A stretch of 64,000 nucleotides of DNA from Humibacter sp. RRB41 (GCF_022761015.1 NZ_JAKWJQ010000001.1:310001-374000), one strand, 5' to 3'; shown: positions 24,891 through 34,030, counted from the first letter of the stretch. A program made the numbers and translations. Notes: a model not told the origin generated them from the letters alone.

Positions 24891-24945
24891 CGCCAAATGC
24901 GCTTAACTGCGCCACTCGTACTGGCGCAGTTAAGCGCATTTGGCG
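24891..24945. terminator. perfect 24-bp hairpin between convergent genes
   Basis: Arms 24891-24914 and 24922-24945 are exact reverse complements of 24 bases with a 7-base loop (CTCGTAC). The left arm starts directly after the TAA of the preceding gene and the next gene ends 26 bases further on the other strand. No T tract. The stem contains GCGCTTAACTGCGCC, unusual for ordinary terminators. Confidence 0.75.
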
Positions 24946-24970
24946 CAGTAGCGGGGATGGAGCCGGCTCG

Positions 24971-25870
24971 TCACGCCACCTCGTCTGGCGACTCCGGTGC
25001 CGGCTCGTGTGCACGCGCCGACCACACCGCGCCAATGCTCGCCGAGATGACGAGCACGACAGCGATCACCCCCACCCAGTCGAACGTCTGCCGCAGCAGC
25101 ACGAGTCCGGCGAGCGCGGCGATGGCCGGTGCGAGGCTGAGCAGGATCGCGAACGCCGATGGGTGCAGGTGTCGCAGCGCGAGCAGTTCCAGCCCGTACG
25201 GCACGGTCGAGGAGAGCAGCGCGACCGCCGCGCCGAGCAGCAGCACCTCGGGGTGCAGAAGCGCGCCGCCCGCCGATGCGATGCCGAACGGCGCGGACGC
25301 GACAGCCCCGATCGCCATCGCGATCGCGAGTCCGTCGAACCTGGCGAAGCGGCGTCCGGTCTGGCGCGACAGCAGGATGTAGAACGCCCACGCGATTCCC
25401 GCGCCCGCAGCAAGGGCCACGCCCACGAGATCGAGGGCGCCGAAGCTGCCCTCGCCGAGCAGAGCGACTCCAATGGCCGCAAGGCCCGCCCACAGCCACG
25501 CGATCGCCCGCCGGGCGGCGACCACCGAGAGCACGAGTGGACCGAGCACCTCGATCGTCACGGCAGCGCCGAGCGGAATGCGATCCAGCGACAGATAGAA
25601 GAGGCCGTTCATCAGCGCGAGCACGAGGCCGAAGCCGATCACCGTGAGCCATGCCGTGCCGCGGATGCCCCGCAGCGTCGGCCGCGCGATCGGCAGCAGG
25701 ATCACCGCCGAGAACAGCACGCGCAGGAAGACCATGCCCAGCGCTCCGACCTGCGGAAACAGCAGCACCGCGATGGATGCGCCGACCTCCTGACAGATCA
25801 GGCCTGCGACGACGAGCGCCGCGAACCGGGAGTCACCGCTGGTGTCGCTGCCCGGTCGTTCCGTCACCAC
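24971..25870 (-). CDS. EamA-family exporter, RhtA-like
   Basis: Inner-membrane DMT-superfamily transporter of 299 residues with ten helices in two EamA repeats. EVGASIAVLLFPQVGALGMVFLRVLFSAVILL and the NGLFYLSLDRIPLGAAVTIEVLGPLVLSV block match the threonine/homoserine exporter RhtA subgroup; the second repeat carries SSTVPYGLELLALRHLHPSAFAILLSLAPAIAAL. It would export amino acids or analogues. Single gene, convergent with the preceding one across a perfect hairpin. Confidence 0.9.
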   Translation of the reverse strand: MVTERPGSDTSGDSRFAALVVAGLICQEVGASIAVLLFPQVGALGMVFLRVLFSAVILLPIARPTLRGIRGTAWLTVIGFGLVLALMNGLFYLSLDRIPLGAAVTIEVLGPLVLSVVAARRAIAWLWAGLAAIGVALLGEGSFGALDLVGVALAAGAGIAWAFYILLSRQTGRRFARFDGLAIAMAIGAVASAPFGIASAGGALLHPEVLLLGAAVALLSSTVPYGLELLALRHLHPSAFAILLSLAPAIAALAGLVLLRQTFDWVGVIAVVLVISASIGAVWSARAHEPAPESPDEVA

Positions 25871-25941
25871 TCGACCGTACTCGTCCCCGGCAGTCCCACC
25901 GTCGCCTAGCCCCCCAGCGCTCGCTCAGGGGACTGGGGTGC

Positions 25942-26331
25942 TCAGGGAGCTCGGATATCGCCGGCATCGCCGCGCCAGAGGCGCGTGCCGCTCGGCGGCT
26001 CGGTCCGCAACCGCGCGAGCGCCTCCACGAACGGCCGCAAGGTGGAGACATCCGCTCGGTACCGGTGCACGCTTCGCGCGATGGCCACGGTGAGGATGCC
26101 CGTGCCCGCGCTGTCCACCACTTCGGCATCGACCTCCGCGTCGAGCAGCAGAAAGTCCGGTGCGTCGTGCGGGTCACCCGACGCGAAGACCAGCCACTCC
26201 TCCGTGAGTCCCAGCTCGCCGTCGACCCATCGCCCGCCGCGCAGAGCGGATGCGGGCACCTCCTCGACGACCAGGAACTGGTTGCGCGGAAGCAGATTCT
26301 TCACGTGGGCGCGACGGATCGGCTCGCTCAC
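25942..26331 (-). CDS. hypothetical protein co-transcribed with the DUF402 gene
   Basis: Soluble protein of 129 residues: FLVVEEVPASALRGGRWVDGELGLTEEWLVFASGDPHDAPDFLLLDAEVDAEVVDSAGTGIL and so on. Beta-strand-rich start, no motif I can assign. The GTG at 26331 overlaps the DUF402 stop in a GTGA quartet, so translation is probably coupled. Longer in-frame starts would run deep into the DUF402 gene and are rejected. Confidence 0.7.
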   Translation of the reverse strand: MSEPIRRAHVKNLLPRNQFLVVEEVPASALRGGRWVDGELGLTEEWLVFASGDPHDAPDFLLLDAEVDAEVVDSAGTGILTVAIARSVHRYRADVSTLRPFVEALARLRTEPPSGTRLWRGDAGDIRAP

Positions 26332-26990
26332 GGCGTCTCCAGCTCGGCCCAGTCGTCGGGGAGCGGCGCCGCCCGCCATTCGGCATCCGGAAGCCACAGC
26401 GACCAGTCGGCTGAGAACGGCCACGCGTTCTCAGCGGCCACCGCGGTCATCTCCTCGGCAGCTCTCCTGGTCAGTTCGGCCTGTTCGATGGAGATCGTGC
26501 CTGCGGCGACGCACCACTCGAGCTCGTCGGCATCCTTCACCGTCACCGTGCGGTCGTCGCCTGTCACCACGAGATCGAGCACCCAATCCTCGGTGTCGAA
26601 GCCCAGGCGGGTGCGTGTCCACGGCCGTTCGAAGTTCACGTAGAAGTGGGACGACCAGGTGCCCACGTCATCCACCCAGCGCCACACCGACCACGGTTGC
26701 GGCCGGCGATGAACGAAGATCACGCCGTCGCCCTCCCACTCGCGTTCGGAGTGCGTGCCGGCCCACCCGCCGCGCACCATGTTGCGTCCGCGCAGGCCGC
26801 CGCGCTCGCCGTTGCGCTCGCGATGCGGGGTCTTCGGCGGCTGGTACAGGACAACGAGGTCGTCCTCGTCGGTGATCACACGGGCCGTGTGCGCGTAGCC
26901 GGCGTGACGCTCGTGGTGTCCAGGGTCGGCCTCGATGACGTTGCGGTGCACGACGACATCACCGCGTTTCCATGGTTCGTGCCGAGTCAT
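26328..26990 (-). CDS. DUF402-domain protein (FomD-like phosphatase fold)
   Basis: Protein of 220 residues. The DUF402 core includes FYVNFERPWTRTRLGFDTEDWVLDLVVTGDDRTVTVKDADELEW, whose acidic pattern matches the metal-binding residues of the FomD/nucleoside-diphosphatase family. Members hydrolyse nucleoside di- or triphosphates or nucleotide conjugates. It is upstream of, and overlaps by 4 bases with, a small hypothetical gene. Confidence 0.85.
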   Translation of the reverse strand: MTRHEPWKRGDVVVHRNVIEADPGHHERHAGYAHTARVITDEDDLVVLYQPPKTPHRERNGERGGLRGRNMVRGGWAGTHSEREWEGDGVIFVHRRPQPWSVWRWVDDVGTWSSHFYVNFERPWTRTRLGFDTEDWVLDLVVTGDDRTVTVKDADELEWCVAAGTISIEQAELTRRAAEEMTAVAAENAWPFSADWSLWLPDAEWRAAPLPDDWAELETP

Positions 26991-27060
26991 GCGCGAAAGC
27001 CTAGGGCGTCACTCTCCATAGGCGCGGAACCTCGGAGCGCCTCGCACGCTGAGTGCTGAT

Positions 27061-29139
27061 TCACGGCGTGACAGCGCGCACGACCGCGACCCCGAGCGGG
27101 CCGAGGGTCACGGCATCCGTCACCGAGGCACCGGTCAGCAGGTCGTGACCCTCGAAGGGCAACCGCACCTCGGCGGCATGCGACTCGGAATGGTTCAGCA
27201 GAAAGAGAAAGCTCACGCCGTCCGCCTCGCGCAGCGTCGCCTCGACGGTTGGCGGGGCATCCGTCACGAGCGCACGGATGCCCGACCGCTGCGCCTCGCC
27301 CAGCAGAACCCGTGTCAGCGCGGCCGGCTCGAGCCGAGTGCCGAGGTACACGACGCGCCCCTCGCCCACGGTGTTCTCGAGCATGGCCGGGCGTCCTTGC
27401 AGCAATCCGGATGCGTACACCGCGCGAACCGTGGCGGACTCGACGTGCACGCTGTCCTGCCACCAATTGGCGGTCACGGCGCCTGCGGCACCGTCGTCAG
27501 CGGCGCCGGTGAACTGCACCTCGAACGTCTCGCCGGCCCGCGCCGGCAAATACTCGTCGATGTAACCGCCGATGAGAGTCCGCAGTCCGCCGGGGTAGGC
27601 GGGCTGCCTCACCTGATTGGTCTCGTCGACGACGCCGGAGAAGAACGAGCAGACGACGACCCCGCCTCCTTCGACGTACCGGGTCAGAGCCTCGACGAAG
27701 CGGTCGGGCACGAGGTAGGCGTTCGGGATCACGAGCATCCGGTACCGCGACAGATCCGAGTCGAAGGACACGAAGTCCACCGCGTGGTGCGCCTCGAGCA
27801 GCGGCCGATAGTGGTCGGTCACGAGCCCGGGGTAGTCGAAGTCGTTGCGCGGCAGACCGTGGGTCTCTGTGAGCGCCCACCAGGCATCCCAGTCGAACAG
27901 CACGGCCACATCGGCTGGCGCACTCGAGCCGAGCGCGTCCTTGATCAGCGGCAGCTCGTTGCCCAGCGCCTCGACCTCGCCCCACGTGCGGGACGCCGTC
28001 CCCGAGTGCGGCAGCATCGCCGAGTGGAAGCGTTCGTGGCCGCCGCGGCTCGCCCGCCACTGGAAGTAGAGCACTGTGTCGGAGCCGTGCGCGATCGCCT
28101 GATACGAGCCGGCGCGCATCATCCCGGGCCGCTTGACGTTGTTCACCTTCCACTGCGACACCGCGCTCGCCGCCTGCTCCATGAGCACCCACGGCTCGCC
28201 CTTGAGTGATCGCATCAGGTCGAAGTTCAGCGCGGCCGAGACCCAGGAGTCCTCGTCGCCGGGGTCGGGATAGATGTCGAGGGCGACGGCATCCTCCTCG
28301 CGCGCCCACTTCCAGTAGTCGGCGTTGCGGTAGAACCGCATGAAGTTGGTGACGACAGGGATGTCGTCGCGATACTCGCGCACGATGTCGCGCTCGGCGA
28401 CGAAGCACTCGAGCAGGGCATCCGACACGAAACGTTTGAAGTCGAGTTGGCGGGCCGGGTTCATCCACGAACGCGGAACCGCCGGCACGTCGACTTGAGC
28501 CCAGTCGGTGTACGTCTGGCTCCAGAACCGCGTGTACCAGGCGTCGTTCAGCGCCTCGAGCGAACCGTAGCGTCGTTGCAGCCAGGCACGAAAGGCGACG
28601 GAGCTCTGCTCGTTGTAGGCGGTCGGCCCGTACTCGTTGCTGATGTGCCACATCGCCAGGGCTGGATGCCCCGAGTAGCGCTCGGCGAGCGCGCGCGTGA
28701 TGATCGCCGCTCGCTCGCGGTACACCGGGGACGACGGGTCGTAGTGCAGCCGATTGCCGAACCCGAACGTCTCGCCATCGGCCATCATCGGCAGTGTCTC
28801 CGGAAAGTTCTGCGACAACCAGGCGGGAGGCGCCATGGTCGGCGTCGCGAGGTCGACGCTGATGCCTGCCGAGTGCAGCAGGTCGAGCACCTCGTCCATC
28901 CACTCGAACGTGAAGACGCCGGGCTCCGGCTCGAGGGCCGCCCAGGCGAACACACCGACCGTCACCAGGTTCACGCCGGCACGGCGCATGAGGTCGACGT
29001 CCTCGCGCCAGACCGCACTGTCCCACTGCTCGGGGTTGTAGTCGCCTCCGAATGCGAATCCGCCGAGGCGGCGGCGCAGGGCATCCATACGGTCGCGGCC
29101 GGATGCGTCGGCTTCGGCCGCGGAGCCTGTGGCCGTCAT
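27061..29139 (-). CDS. GH42 beta-galactosidase
   Basis: Cytosolic glycoside hydrolase of 692 residues with the GH42 three-domain layout. The TIM barrel carries acid/base E169 (HISNEYG) and nucleophile E321 (WVLMEQAAS). The trimerisation domain includes DVAVLFDWDAWWAL and VRYVEGGGVVVCSFFSGVVDE, and a small beta domain ends the protein. No signal peptide, so it acts on imported galacto-oligosaccharides or beta-galactosides from galactan side chains. Its start overlaps the DUF624 stop by 4 bases (ATGA), making it the last gene of the importer operon. Confidence 0.95.
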   Translation of the reverse strand: MTATGSAAEADASGRDRMDALRRRLGGFAFGGDYNPEQWDSAVWREDVDLMRRAGVNLVTVGVFAWAALEPEPGVFTFEWMDEVLDLLHSAGISVDLATPTMAPPAWLSQNFPETLPMMADGETFGFGNRLHYDPSSPVYRERAAIITRALAERYSGHPALAMWHISNEYGPTAYNEQSSVAFRAWLQRRYGSLEALNDAWYTRFWSQTYTDWAQVDVPAVPRSWMNPARQLDFKRFVSDALLECFVAERDIVREYRDDIPVVTNFMRFYRNADYWKWAREEDAVALDIYPDPGDEDSWVSAALNFDLMRSLKGEPWVLMEQAASAVSQWKVNNVKRPGMMRAGSYQAIAHGSDTVLYFQWRASRGGHERFHSAMLPHSGTASRTWGEVEALGNELPLIKDALGSSAPADVAVLFDWDAWWALTETHGLPRNDFDYPGLVTDHYRPLLEAHHAVDFVSFDSDLSRYRMLVIPNAYLVPDRFVEALTRYVEGGGVVVCSFFSGVVDETNQVRQPAYPGGLRTLIGGYIDEYLPARAGETFEVQFTGAADDGAAGAVTANWWQDSVHVESATVRAVYASGLLQGRPAMLENTVGEGRVVYLGTRLEPAALTRVLLGEAQRSGIRALVTDAPPTVEATLREADGVSFLFLLNHSESHAAEVRLPFEGHDLLTGASVTDAVTLGPLGVAVVRAVTP

Positions 29140-29786
29140 CGGGTCGCGTCCGTGTCGACCGTGAAGCGGGCATCCACGAGGTCGAATGCGCCGCGCGCCG
29201 CGGTCACCGTCACGAACGCGAAGACCCCTGCGAGGAGTCCGAGCACGGACTCGGATGTGAAGTACACGGTCGCGCCGGCCAGCACGAGCAGGGCGAGGTT
29301 GGTGGTCGTCGAGCGGGGGGCGACCACCACCACGTACAGCCCGAGCCGCAGAACGTCCCTGGTGCGGAACGAGTAGCGGCTGATCAGCAGCAGAGCCGCG
29401 CTCATCCAGACCATCGACAGCGCTGCGACGATCCCGACGCCCCAGCGCAGCACGGTGGGTGTGGTCGGTGTGACGACATCCGCGCCGGCGACCACGAGGA
29501 GCAGCCAGTACGGAACCCAGACCATGCAGGTCTGACGCCAGTTCAGGCGGTATCCGCGCCAGAACGAGCGCACAGGGCCGCGGTCACGGTCGGAACGCAG
29601 AACGCTCGTGGCATAGAGCAGAGCGGTCCACGCAGGACCGATCAGAATGCCGGCCACCGCGATCGTCACGGCGCTGGGCGCGACGACGATCGCAAGGGCG
29701 AACGGCAGGCAGGCGAGAAGAAAGCACGCGGTGGGACCTAGCACGTCGTACACCGCGGCGGATGCCCGGTAGAGCGGTCCGCTCAT
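29136..29786 (-). CDS. DUF624 (YesL-like) membrane protein
   Basis: Membrane protein of 216 residues with four or five hydrophobic segments (LGPTACFLLACLPFALAIVV, VTIAVAGILIGPAWTALLYAT, VWVPYWLLLVVAGADVV, VGIVAALSMVWMSAALLLI, a final VLGLLAGVFAFVTVTA). YesL/DUF624 proteins accompany Lpl/Yte-type polysaccharide ABC importers, as here. The ATG at 29786 has GGGAG 4 bases before it; longer starts overlap the binding-protein gene and lack a ribosome site. Probably an accessory of the importer; biochemical role unknown. Confidence 0.88.
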   Translation of the reverse strand: MSGPLYRASAAVYDVLGPTACFLLACLPFALAIVVAPSAVTIAVAGILIGPAWTALLYATSVLRSDRDRGPVRSFWRGYRLNWRQTCMVWVPYWLLLVVAGADVVTPTTPTVLRWGVGIVAALSMVWMSAALLLISRYSFRTRDVLRLGLYVVVVAPRSTTTNLALLVLAGATVYFTSESVLGLLAGVFAFVTVTAARGAFDLVDARFTVDTDATR

Positions 29787-29820
29787 GAACTCCCTTGACG
29801 CCTGCCCACTCACTGTGCTC

Positions 29821-31491
29821 TCAGCCCTTCTTCTTCGAGTTCGCGTCTGACCACGCCTTGTTGGCACCGTCGACATAGGCCTTCAGACCCTTGCCGTTCA
29901 GCTCGGAGACGTAGTCCGCCCAGTCCGACGACACCGACTTCTTGCCGAGGATGAAGTTGAGGGTCCACGTGTTGGTCGAGTCGATGATCGCGGTCTGCTT
30001 GAGTGCGGCCTGCTGGGCCTCGATCGTCGTGTACGGAACTCCGGGCGACGGCTTCGCGAGCTTGTAGTCGGTGAGGGTCTTCTGCCATGCGAGCTCCTCT
30101 GGCACCATGGTCGACTGCACGATCTGCGTCGTGCCGCCGTACATGAAGTTGCCGCCGCTGTAACCCATGTCGATACGGATGTCCTTCTTGGCGTTGGGAT
30201 CACCGAATCCGTAGGCTGCGAGCTTGTACCCGGACGCCACGTCGTACTTTCCGTTCTTGTACGTGTAGGTCTCGTCCTTCACACCCCACTTGACCAGCAC
30301 CTGTGCGGCATCCGAGTACCACTGCCAGTCGATGAACTGCAGGAACGCCTCGAAGTCGTCGCGCTTGGATGCGGCGGTCGAGAGCATGATGCCGTTCTCC
30401 AGCCGGCTGCCGGCGAGCACCTTGCCCTTCGGTCCGCCGGGGATCGGCGCTTTCGAGATCTTGTACTTGCCGACGCCCAGGTTCTTGTCCATGGCCGTGC
30501 GGTCGAGCTGCAGGTATTGGGCGTTGGTGCTGATCGCGAAGGTCCTGCCCGTCGTGAACTTCGCGCTGGCCTGGTCATCCGTCTGCGTGAACGTCTCGGG
30601 ATCCATCAGCCCGCTCTTCACGAGGCCGGCGAAGTAGCTGATCAGGGCCTTGTAGTTGTCGTCGATCGGCGTGAACGAGTACGTGTTCTTGGCCCAGTCG
30701 AAGAGGAGACCGTTGTTCAGACCCCAGTTCGAACTGGTCGCGGCGTCGTAGCCGGCCATGGTGCCGTATGGACTGGCGGCGATGTTCATCACGTTGGCTC
30801 CGCCCCAGCGGTCGCTGTACGGGTAGCCATCCGGATGGGCCTTCTTCAGCTCCTTCAGAACCGTCTTGAACTCGTTCCAGGTGGTGGGCTGGTCGAGCCC
30901 GAGGCGGTCGAGTTCGTCGTCGCGGAACTGCAATGTGTAGTCAGGGCTGAGCGTCTGGTGCAGGCCGGGCAGCACATAGTACTTGCCGTCGGACTGCTTG
31001 ATGGTGTCGAGGTCGGCTTCCAGGTCCCAGTCCTTGACCTTCTTGGTGAAGTTCGGCATGTACTTCACGTAGTCGCTGACCGCGAGGATCGCCCCGCCGC
31101 CCACGAACGGCGATTCCTGGCCCGGGTAGGTCTTCGCGATGATGTCGGGCGCCTTGCCGGAATTGATCAGCACGGAGCGCTTGTCGGTGAAGTCGGCGAA
31201 GGGTACGACCGTCGGCTTGAGCGTGACGTTCGTGCGCTTCGTGATCTCGCTGAAGATCTGCCACGAGGACTTGTAGGGATAGGCCGGGTTGTCCTGGAAC
31301 AGCATGCTGATGCTGAGGGGCTTGCTCGCCTTGAACTGCTTGCCTGCGGCGTAGTCCTTCATCATGCCCGTGGACTTGCCCGTGACGACGGGCGTTGCGT
31401 CGCCGGTTGACGTGCAGCCTGCGAGGATGCCGACGGCGACGCTCGCGAGCCCCATGGCGAGCACTTCACGGCGGGTTACTTTCAGTGACAT
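29821..31491 (-). CDS. lipoprotein sugar-binding protein of Lpl-type ABC importer
   Basis: Extracellular solute-binding protein of 556 residues. The N-terminus MSLKVTRREVLAMGLASVAVGILAGC ends in an LAGC lipobox (Cys 26), preceded by an RR pair that could allow Tat export. The mature part has the long family-1/LplA architecture (DKRSVLINSGKAPDIIAK, WNEFKTVLKELKKAHPDGYPYSDRWGG, WQWYSDAAQVLVKWGV). It would bind oligosaccharides from hemicellulose or pectin outside the membrane and deliver them to the two permeases encoded just upstream. No ATPase gene is present, as usual for this class, which shares an MsmX/MsiK-type ATPase. Confidence 0.93.
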   Translation of the reverse strand: MSLKVTRREVLAMGLASVAVGILAGCTSTGDATPVVTGKSTGMMKDYAAGKQFKASKPLSISMLFQDNPAYPYKSSWQIFSEITKRTNVTLKPTVVPFADFTDKRSVLINSGKAPDIIAKTYPGQESPFVGGGAILAVSDYVKYMPNFTKKVKDWDLEADLDTIKQSDGKYYVLPGLHQTLSPDYTLQFRDDELDRLGLDQPTTWNEFKTVLKELKKAHPDGYPYSDRWGGANVMNIAASPYGTMAGYDAATSSNWGLNNGLLFDWAKNTYSFTPIDDNYKALISYFAGLVKSGLMDPETFTQTDDQASAKFTTGRTFAISTNAQYLQLDRTAMDKNLGVGKYKISKAPIPGGPKGKVLAGSRLENGIMLSTAASKRDDFEAFLQFIDWQWYSDAAQVLVKWGVKDETYTYKNGKYDVASGYKLAAYGFGDPNAKKDIRIDMGYSGGNFMYGGTTQIVQSTMVPEELAWQKTLTDYKLAKPSPGVPYTTIEAQQAALKQTAIIDSTNTWTLNFILGKKSVSSDWADYVSELNGKGLKAYVDGANKAWSDANSKKKG

Positions 31492-31562
31492 TTCTGCGAG
31501 ACCTCCATTGGTGATTCGACTTCGTGATAGTGGTGGGGATGGGTGGGATGCGTCGCGCCGGT

Positions 31563-32516
31563 CTAGCCCTTGACGGAGCCGAGCATGACGCCGGAGACGA
31601 AGTAACGCTGGATGAACGGGTAGACGAAGAGGATCGGCAGCACGGTGAGCACCATCGTGACGGCCTTGATGTTCGCGCTGATCTGGGTCAGGTTGCTGTC
31701 GGCGGACGCACCGGCATCCTGCGCGCCGGTCGCGCCGGCGATGAGGTTGCGCAGGTACACGGTCACCGGATAGAGGTTCGAGTGGTCCATGTAGAGGAAC
31801 GCGGGGAACCAGGAGTTCCAGTTCGCCACCGCGTAGAACAGCACCATCGTGGCGAGCACGGCCTTGGAGAGCGGCAGCACGATGCGCAGGAGCGTTCCGT
31901 AGGTGCTGAGACCGTCGATCGCCGCAGCCTCTTCGAGCTCTCGCGGCATGTTCTCGAAGAAGGACTTCATGACGAGCACGTTGAACACGCTGATGGCGTT
32001 CGGCAGCGCGATCGCCCAGATCGTGTTGGTGAGGCCGAGACCGTTGACGAGCACGTACGTCGGGATGAGCCCGCCGCTGTACAGCATGGTCACGAGTGCC
32101 ATGCCGATGAAGAATCCGCGGCCCCTGAGGTCCTTGCGGGAGATCGCGTACGCGAACATCGTGGACAACACCATCGACACCGCGGTCGAGACCACCGTGT
32201 AGACCACCGTGTTGCGGTAGTTGATCCAGAACGTCGGGTCGGAGGCGACGATCTTGTAGGTGTCGAAATTGAAACCGAGGGGCCAGATCGTGACATCGCC
32301 GAAGTCGATGTACTTCTCGCTCGACAGCGATTGGGCCAGCACGTTCAGGAACGGGTACAGCGTGATCGCCACTGCCAGCAGCAGCACGACCACATTGACG
32401 ACGGCGAAGATCTTCTCGCCTCGCGTTCGTGACATCGCAGTGCGCTTCCTCCTGACCTTGGTCGTGACAGGTCCGGGTGCGGCGATGCTGCTCGCGGTTT
32501 GTGCGTCGATCACCAC
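31563..32516 (-). CDS. carbohydrate ABC permease 2 (LplC/YtcP-like)
   Basis: Permease of 317 residues with six helices. The EAA loop ELEEAAAIDGLSTYGTLLRIVLPLSKAVL contacts the ATPase, and the family ending YPFIQRYFVSGVMLGSVKG is intact. The start GTG 32516 (or 32513) overlaps the end of permease 1; AGGAG lies 7 bases ahead. A much longer open frame upstream is a shadow of permease 1. Confidence 0.93.
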   Translation of the reverse strand: MVIDAQTASSIAAPGPVTTKVRRKRTAMSRTRGEKIFAVVNVVVLLLAVAITLYPFLNVLAQSLSSEKYIDFGDVTIWPLGFNFDTYKIVASDPTFWINYRNTVVYTVVSTAVSMVLSTMFAYAISRKDLRGRGFFIGMALVTMLYSGGLIPTYVLVNGLGLTNTIWAIALPNAISVFNVLVMKSFFENMPRELEEAAAIDGLSTYGTLLRIVLPLSKAVLATMVLFYAVANWNSWFPAFLYMDHSNLYPVTVYLRNLIAGATGAQDAGASADSNLTQISANIKAVTMVLTVLPILFVYPFIQRYFVSGVMLGSVKG

Positions 32517-33469
32517 AGGCTTGCTCCTACGAGGCGCTTGGAAACGAAATTGGCGGCAGTGACGAGCACGAGGCCGATGACGGCTTCGAAGATGCCGATC
32601 GCCGCGGCGTAGCTGAAGCTGCCGGACTGGATGCCGACGCGGTACAGGTACGTCGAGATGACGTCGGCCGTCGCGTACGTCGCCGGGTTGTAGATGAGCA
32701 GGATCTTCTCGAAGCCGACGCTCATGAACGTGCCGATGTTCAGGATGAGGAGCGTCACGATCGTCGGGGCGATGCCGGGAAGCGTCACATGCCAGGTCTG
32801 CTGCCACCGATTCGCGCCGTCGATGCGGCTTGCCTCGTAGAGGTTCTCGTCGATCTGGGTCAGCGCCGCCAGGTAGAGGATGGTCCCCCAGCCCATGGTC
32901 TGCCAGATCTCGCTTCCGACGTAGATCGCGGGAAACCAGCCCGGGTCCTGGATGAAGGCGATGGGCTGCACCCCGAGCGAGCCGAGCAGGTGGTTGATCG
33001 ATCCGGTGAGCGAGGTGAGTTGCAGGATCATGCCGCCGACGATCACCACCGACAGGAAGTGCGGCAGGTAGGTCGTCGTCTGCACGAAACGTTTGAAGCC
33101 GCGTGAGCGCAACTCGTTCAGCAGCAGGGCGAGGACGATCGGAACCGGGAAGCCGATGATCAAGGCGAGTCCGCCGAGCATCACCGTGTTGCGAAAGACC
33201 TGCCAGAAGTTGGGGTCCGTCAGGAAGAGCTCGAAGTTCGAGAATCCGATCCACGCGTTGCCGAAGATGTTGCCGCCCGGCACGTACTGCCGGAAGGCGA
33301 TGATGTTCCCGGCCATCGGCAGGTATCGGAAGATGACGAAGAATGCCACGGGAAGCACGAGCAGTGAGTACAGCTGCCAGTTGCGCCACCACGGACTGCG
33401 TCTGACGCGCCGCTTGGCACGCCTCGCGTCAACCGGCGACTTCTCCGGCGCGACCGCGGTCGAGGTCAT
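32510..33469 (-). CDS. carbohydrate ABC permease 1 (LplB/YteP-like)
   Basis: Permease of 319 residues with six helices: WQLYSLLVLPVAFFVIFRYLPMAGNIIAFRQY at the start, EAA loop ENLYEASRIDGANRWQQTWHVTLPGIAPTI, and the ending FVSKRLVGASLW. First gene of the importer operon. The ATG at 33469 follows GGAAGGAC; an in-frame start at 33532 extends into the leader and is less likely. Upstream lie a strong minus-strand promoter (33595-33623) and the 19-bp LacI-type palindrome at 33572-33590. Confidence 0.93.
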   Translation of the reverse strand: MTSTAVAPEKSPVDARRAKRRVRRSPWWRNWQLYSLLVLPVAFFVIFRYLPMAGNIIAFRQYVPGGNIFGNAWIGFSNFELFLTDPNFWQVFRNTVMLGGLALIIGFPVPIVLALLLNELRSRGFKRFVQTTTYLPHFLSVVIVGGMILQLTSLTGSINHLLGSLGVQPIAFIQDPGWFPAIYVGSEIWQTMGWGTILYLAALTQIDENLYEASRIDGANRWQQTWHVTLPGIAPTIVTLLILNIGTFMSVGFEKILLIYNPATYATADVISTYLYRVGIQSGSFSYAAAIGIFEAVIGLVLVTAANFVSKRLVGASLW

Positions 33470-33571
33470 ACGCGATGTCCTTCCTTGGACTCGCGCGGCT
33501 GGCGACATCGTGTGAAGCACGAAGTCGACCACCGCACTGTGGCTGCAGGCTCGATCATTTTGCGAAACGAA

Positions 33572-33590
33572 TTTCGATCAACTATCGAAA
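33572..33590. promoter_or_regulatory. 19-bp LacI-type operator at the importer promoter
   Basis: TTTCGATCAACTATCGAAA consists of perfect 7-base arms with a 5-base spacer. It sits immediately downstream of the minus-strand -10 at 33595-33600, covering the predicted transcription start, a repressing position. An almost identical 7-5-7 palindrome lies at 35194-35212. Confidence 0.75.
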
Positions 33591-33594
33591 AGTG

Positions 33595-33623
33595 AACGTA
33601 ATCCACCCTCACCGTGCTGTCAA
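33595..33623 (-). promoter_or_regulatory. promoter of the ABC importer operon
   Basis: Read on the minus strand, TTGACA (33623-33618) and TACGTT (33600-33595) are separated by exactly 17 bases, a near-consensus sigma-70 promoter. It is bracketed by the 19-bp palindrome downstream and GGTAAGCGCTTGCC directly upstream of the -35. Confidence 0.7.
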
Positions 33624-33625
33624 CC

Positions 33626-33639
33626 GGCAAGCGCTTACC
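33626..33639. promoter_or_regulatory. palindrome GGCAAGCGCTTACC upstream of the importer promoter
   Basis: Centred on AAGCGCTT, this 14-bp near-perfect palindrome is the classic LacI/GalR or CcpA-like operator core. It lies 2 bases upstream of the -35 on the minus strand. It may bind a second LacI-family protein (for example a global carbon regulator) or the same repressor. Confidence 0.5.
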
Positions 33640-34030
33640 GGGGCGGCGCAGCCCTGACGCGGCTCCCGGCGAGCATGGGCATCCGAGCCGTGTCCCCCGC
33701 ACTGGGTGCGACCGGACCGCGGATGCCGCGACGAACTCGGCGCCGACGAATCTGCGACGGACTCAGCGCTGACGGATGCCGAGATGAAGCCCGCCCCGAC
33801 GGATGCCGCGACGAACTGACGAACCCCGCATGTGCCGCGGCAGGCCCGAATACCTGGCGGTCGCGGTCGTCACACGCGCTGGAGCCGACGGCAGGCGTCG
33901 GCGATCCTCGACTGCGGCACGAGATGCCGGCTCATGGTGCCGTCACCGGTACGCAGTGCGACGGCACCGGCCAGGAAAGCGTGACGAGGGGCTCGTGTCG
34001 GCACTCTTCGGCCGCCGGCGGCCGACCGCG
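33640..34030. other. about 390-bp gene-free stretch with degenerate repeats
   Basis: Open frames here have no family features. The 18-base string CGGATGCCGCGACGAACT occurs exactly at 33720-33737 and 33800-33817, with a weaker third copy (CGGATGCCGAGATGAA) between. It lies downstream of lacI and upstream of the importer promoter; no other structure seen. Confidence 0.5.

Noticed and set aside
31563-33392. A single 609-codon frame covering both ABC permeases
   Set aside because: Only the last about 317 codons match a permease; the first part is permease 1 read in the wrong frame. Two separate overlapping genes explain the region.
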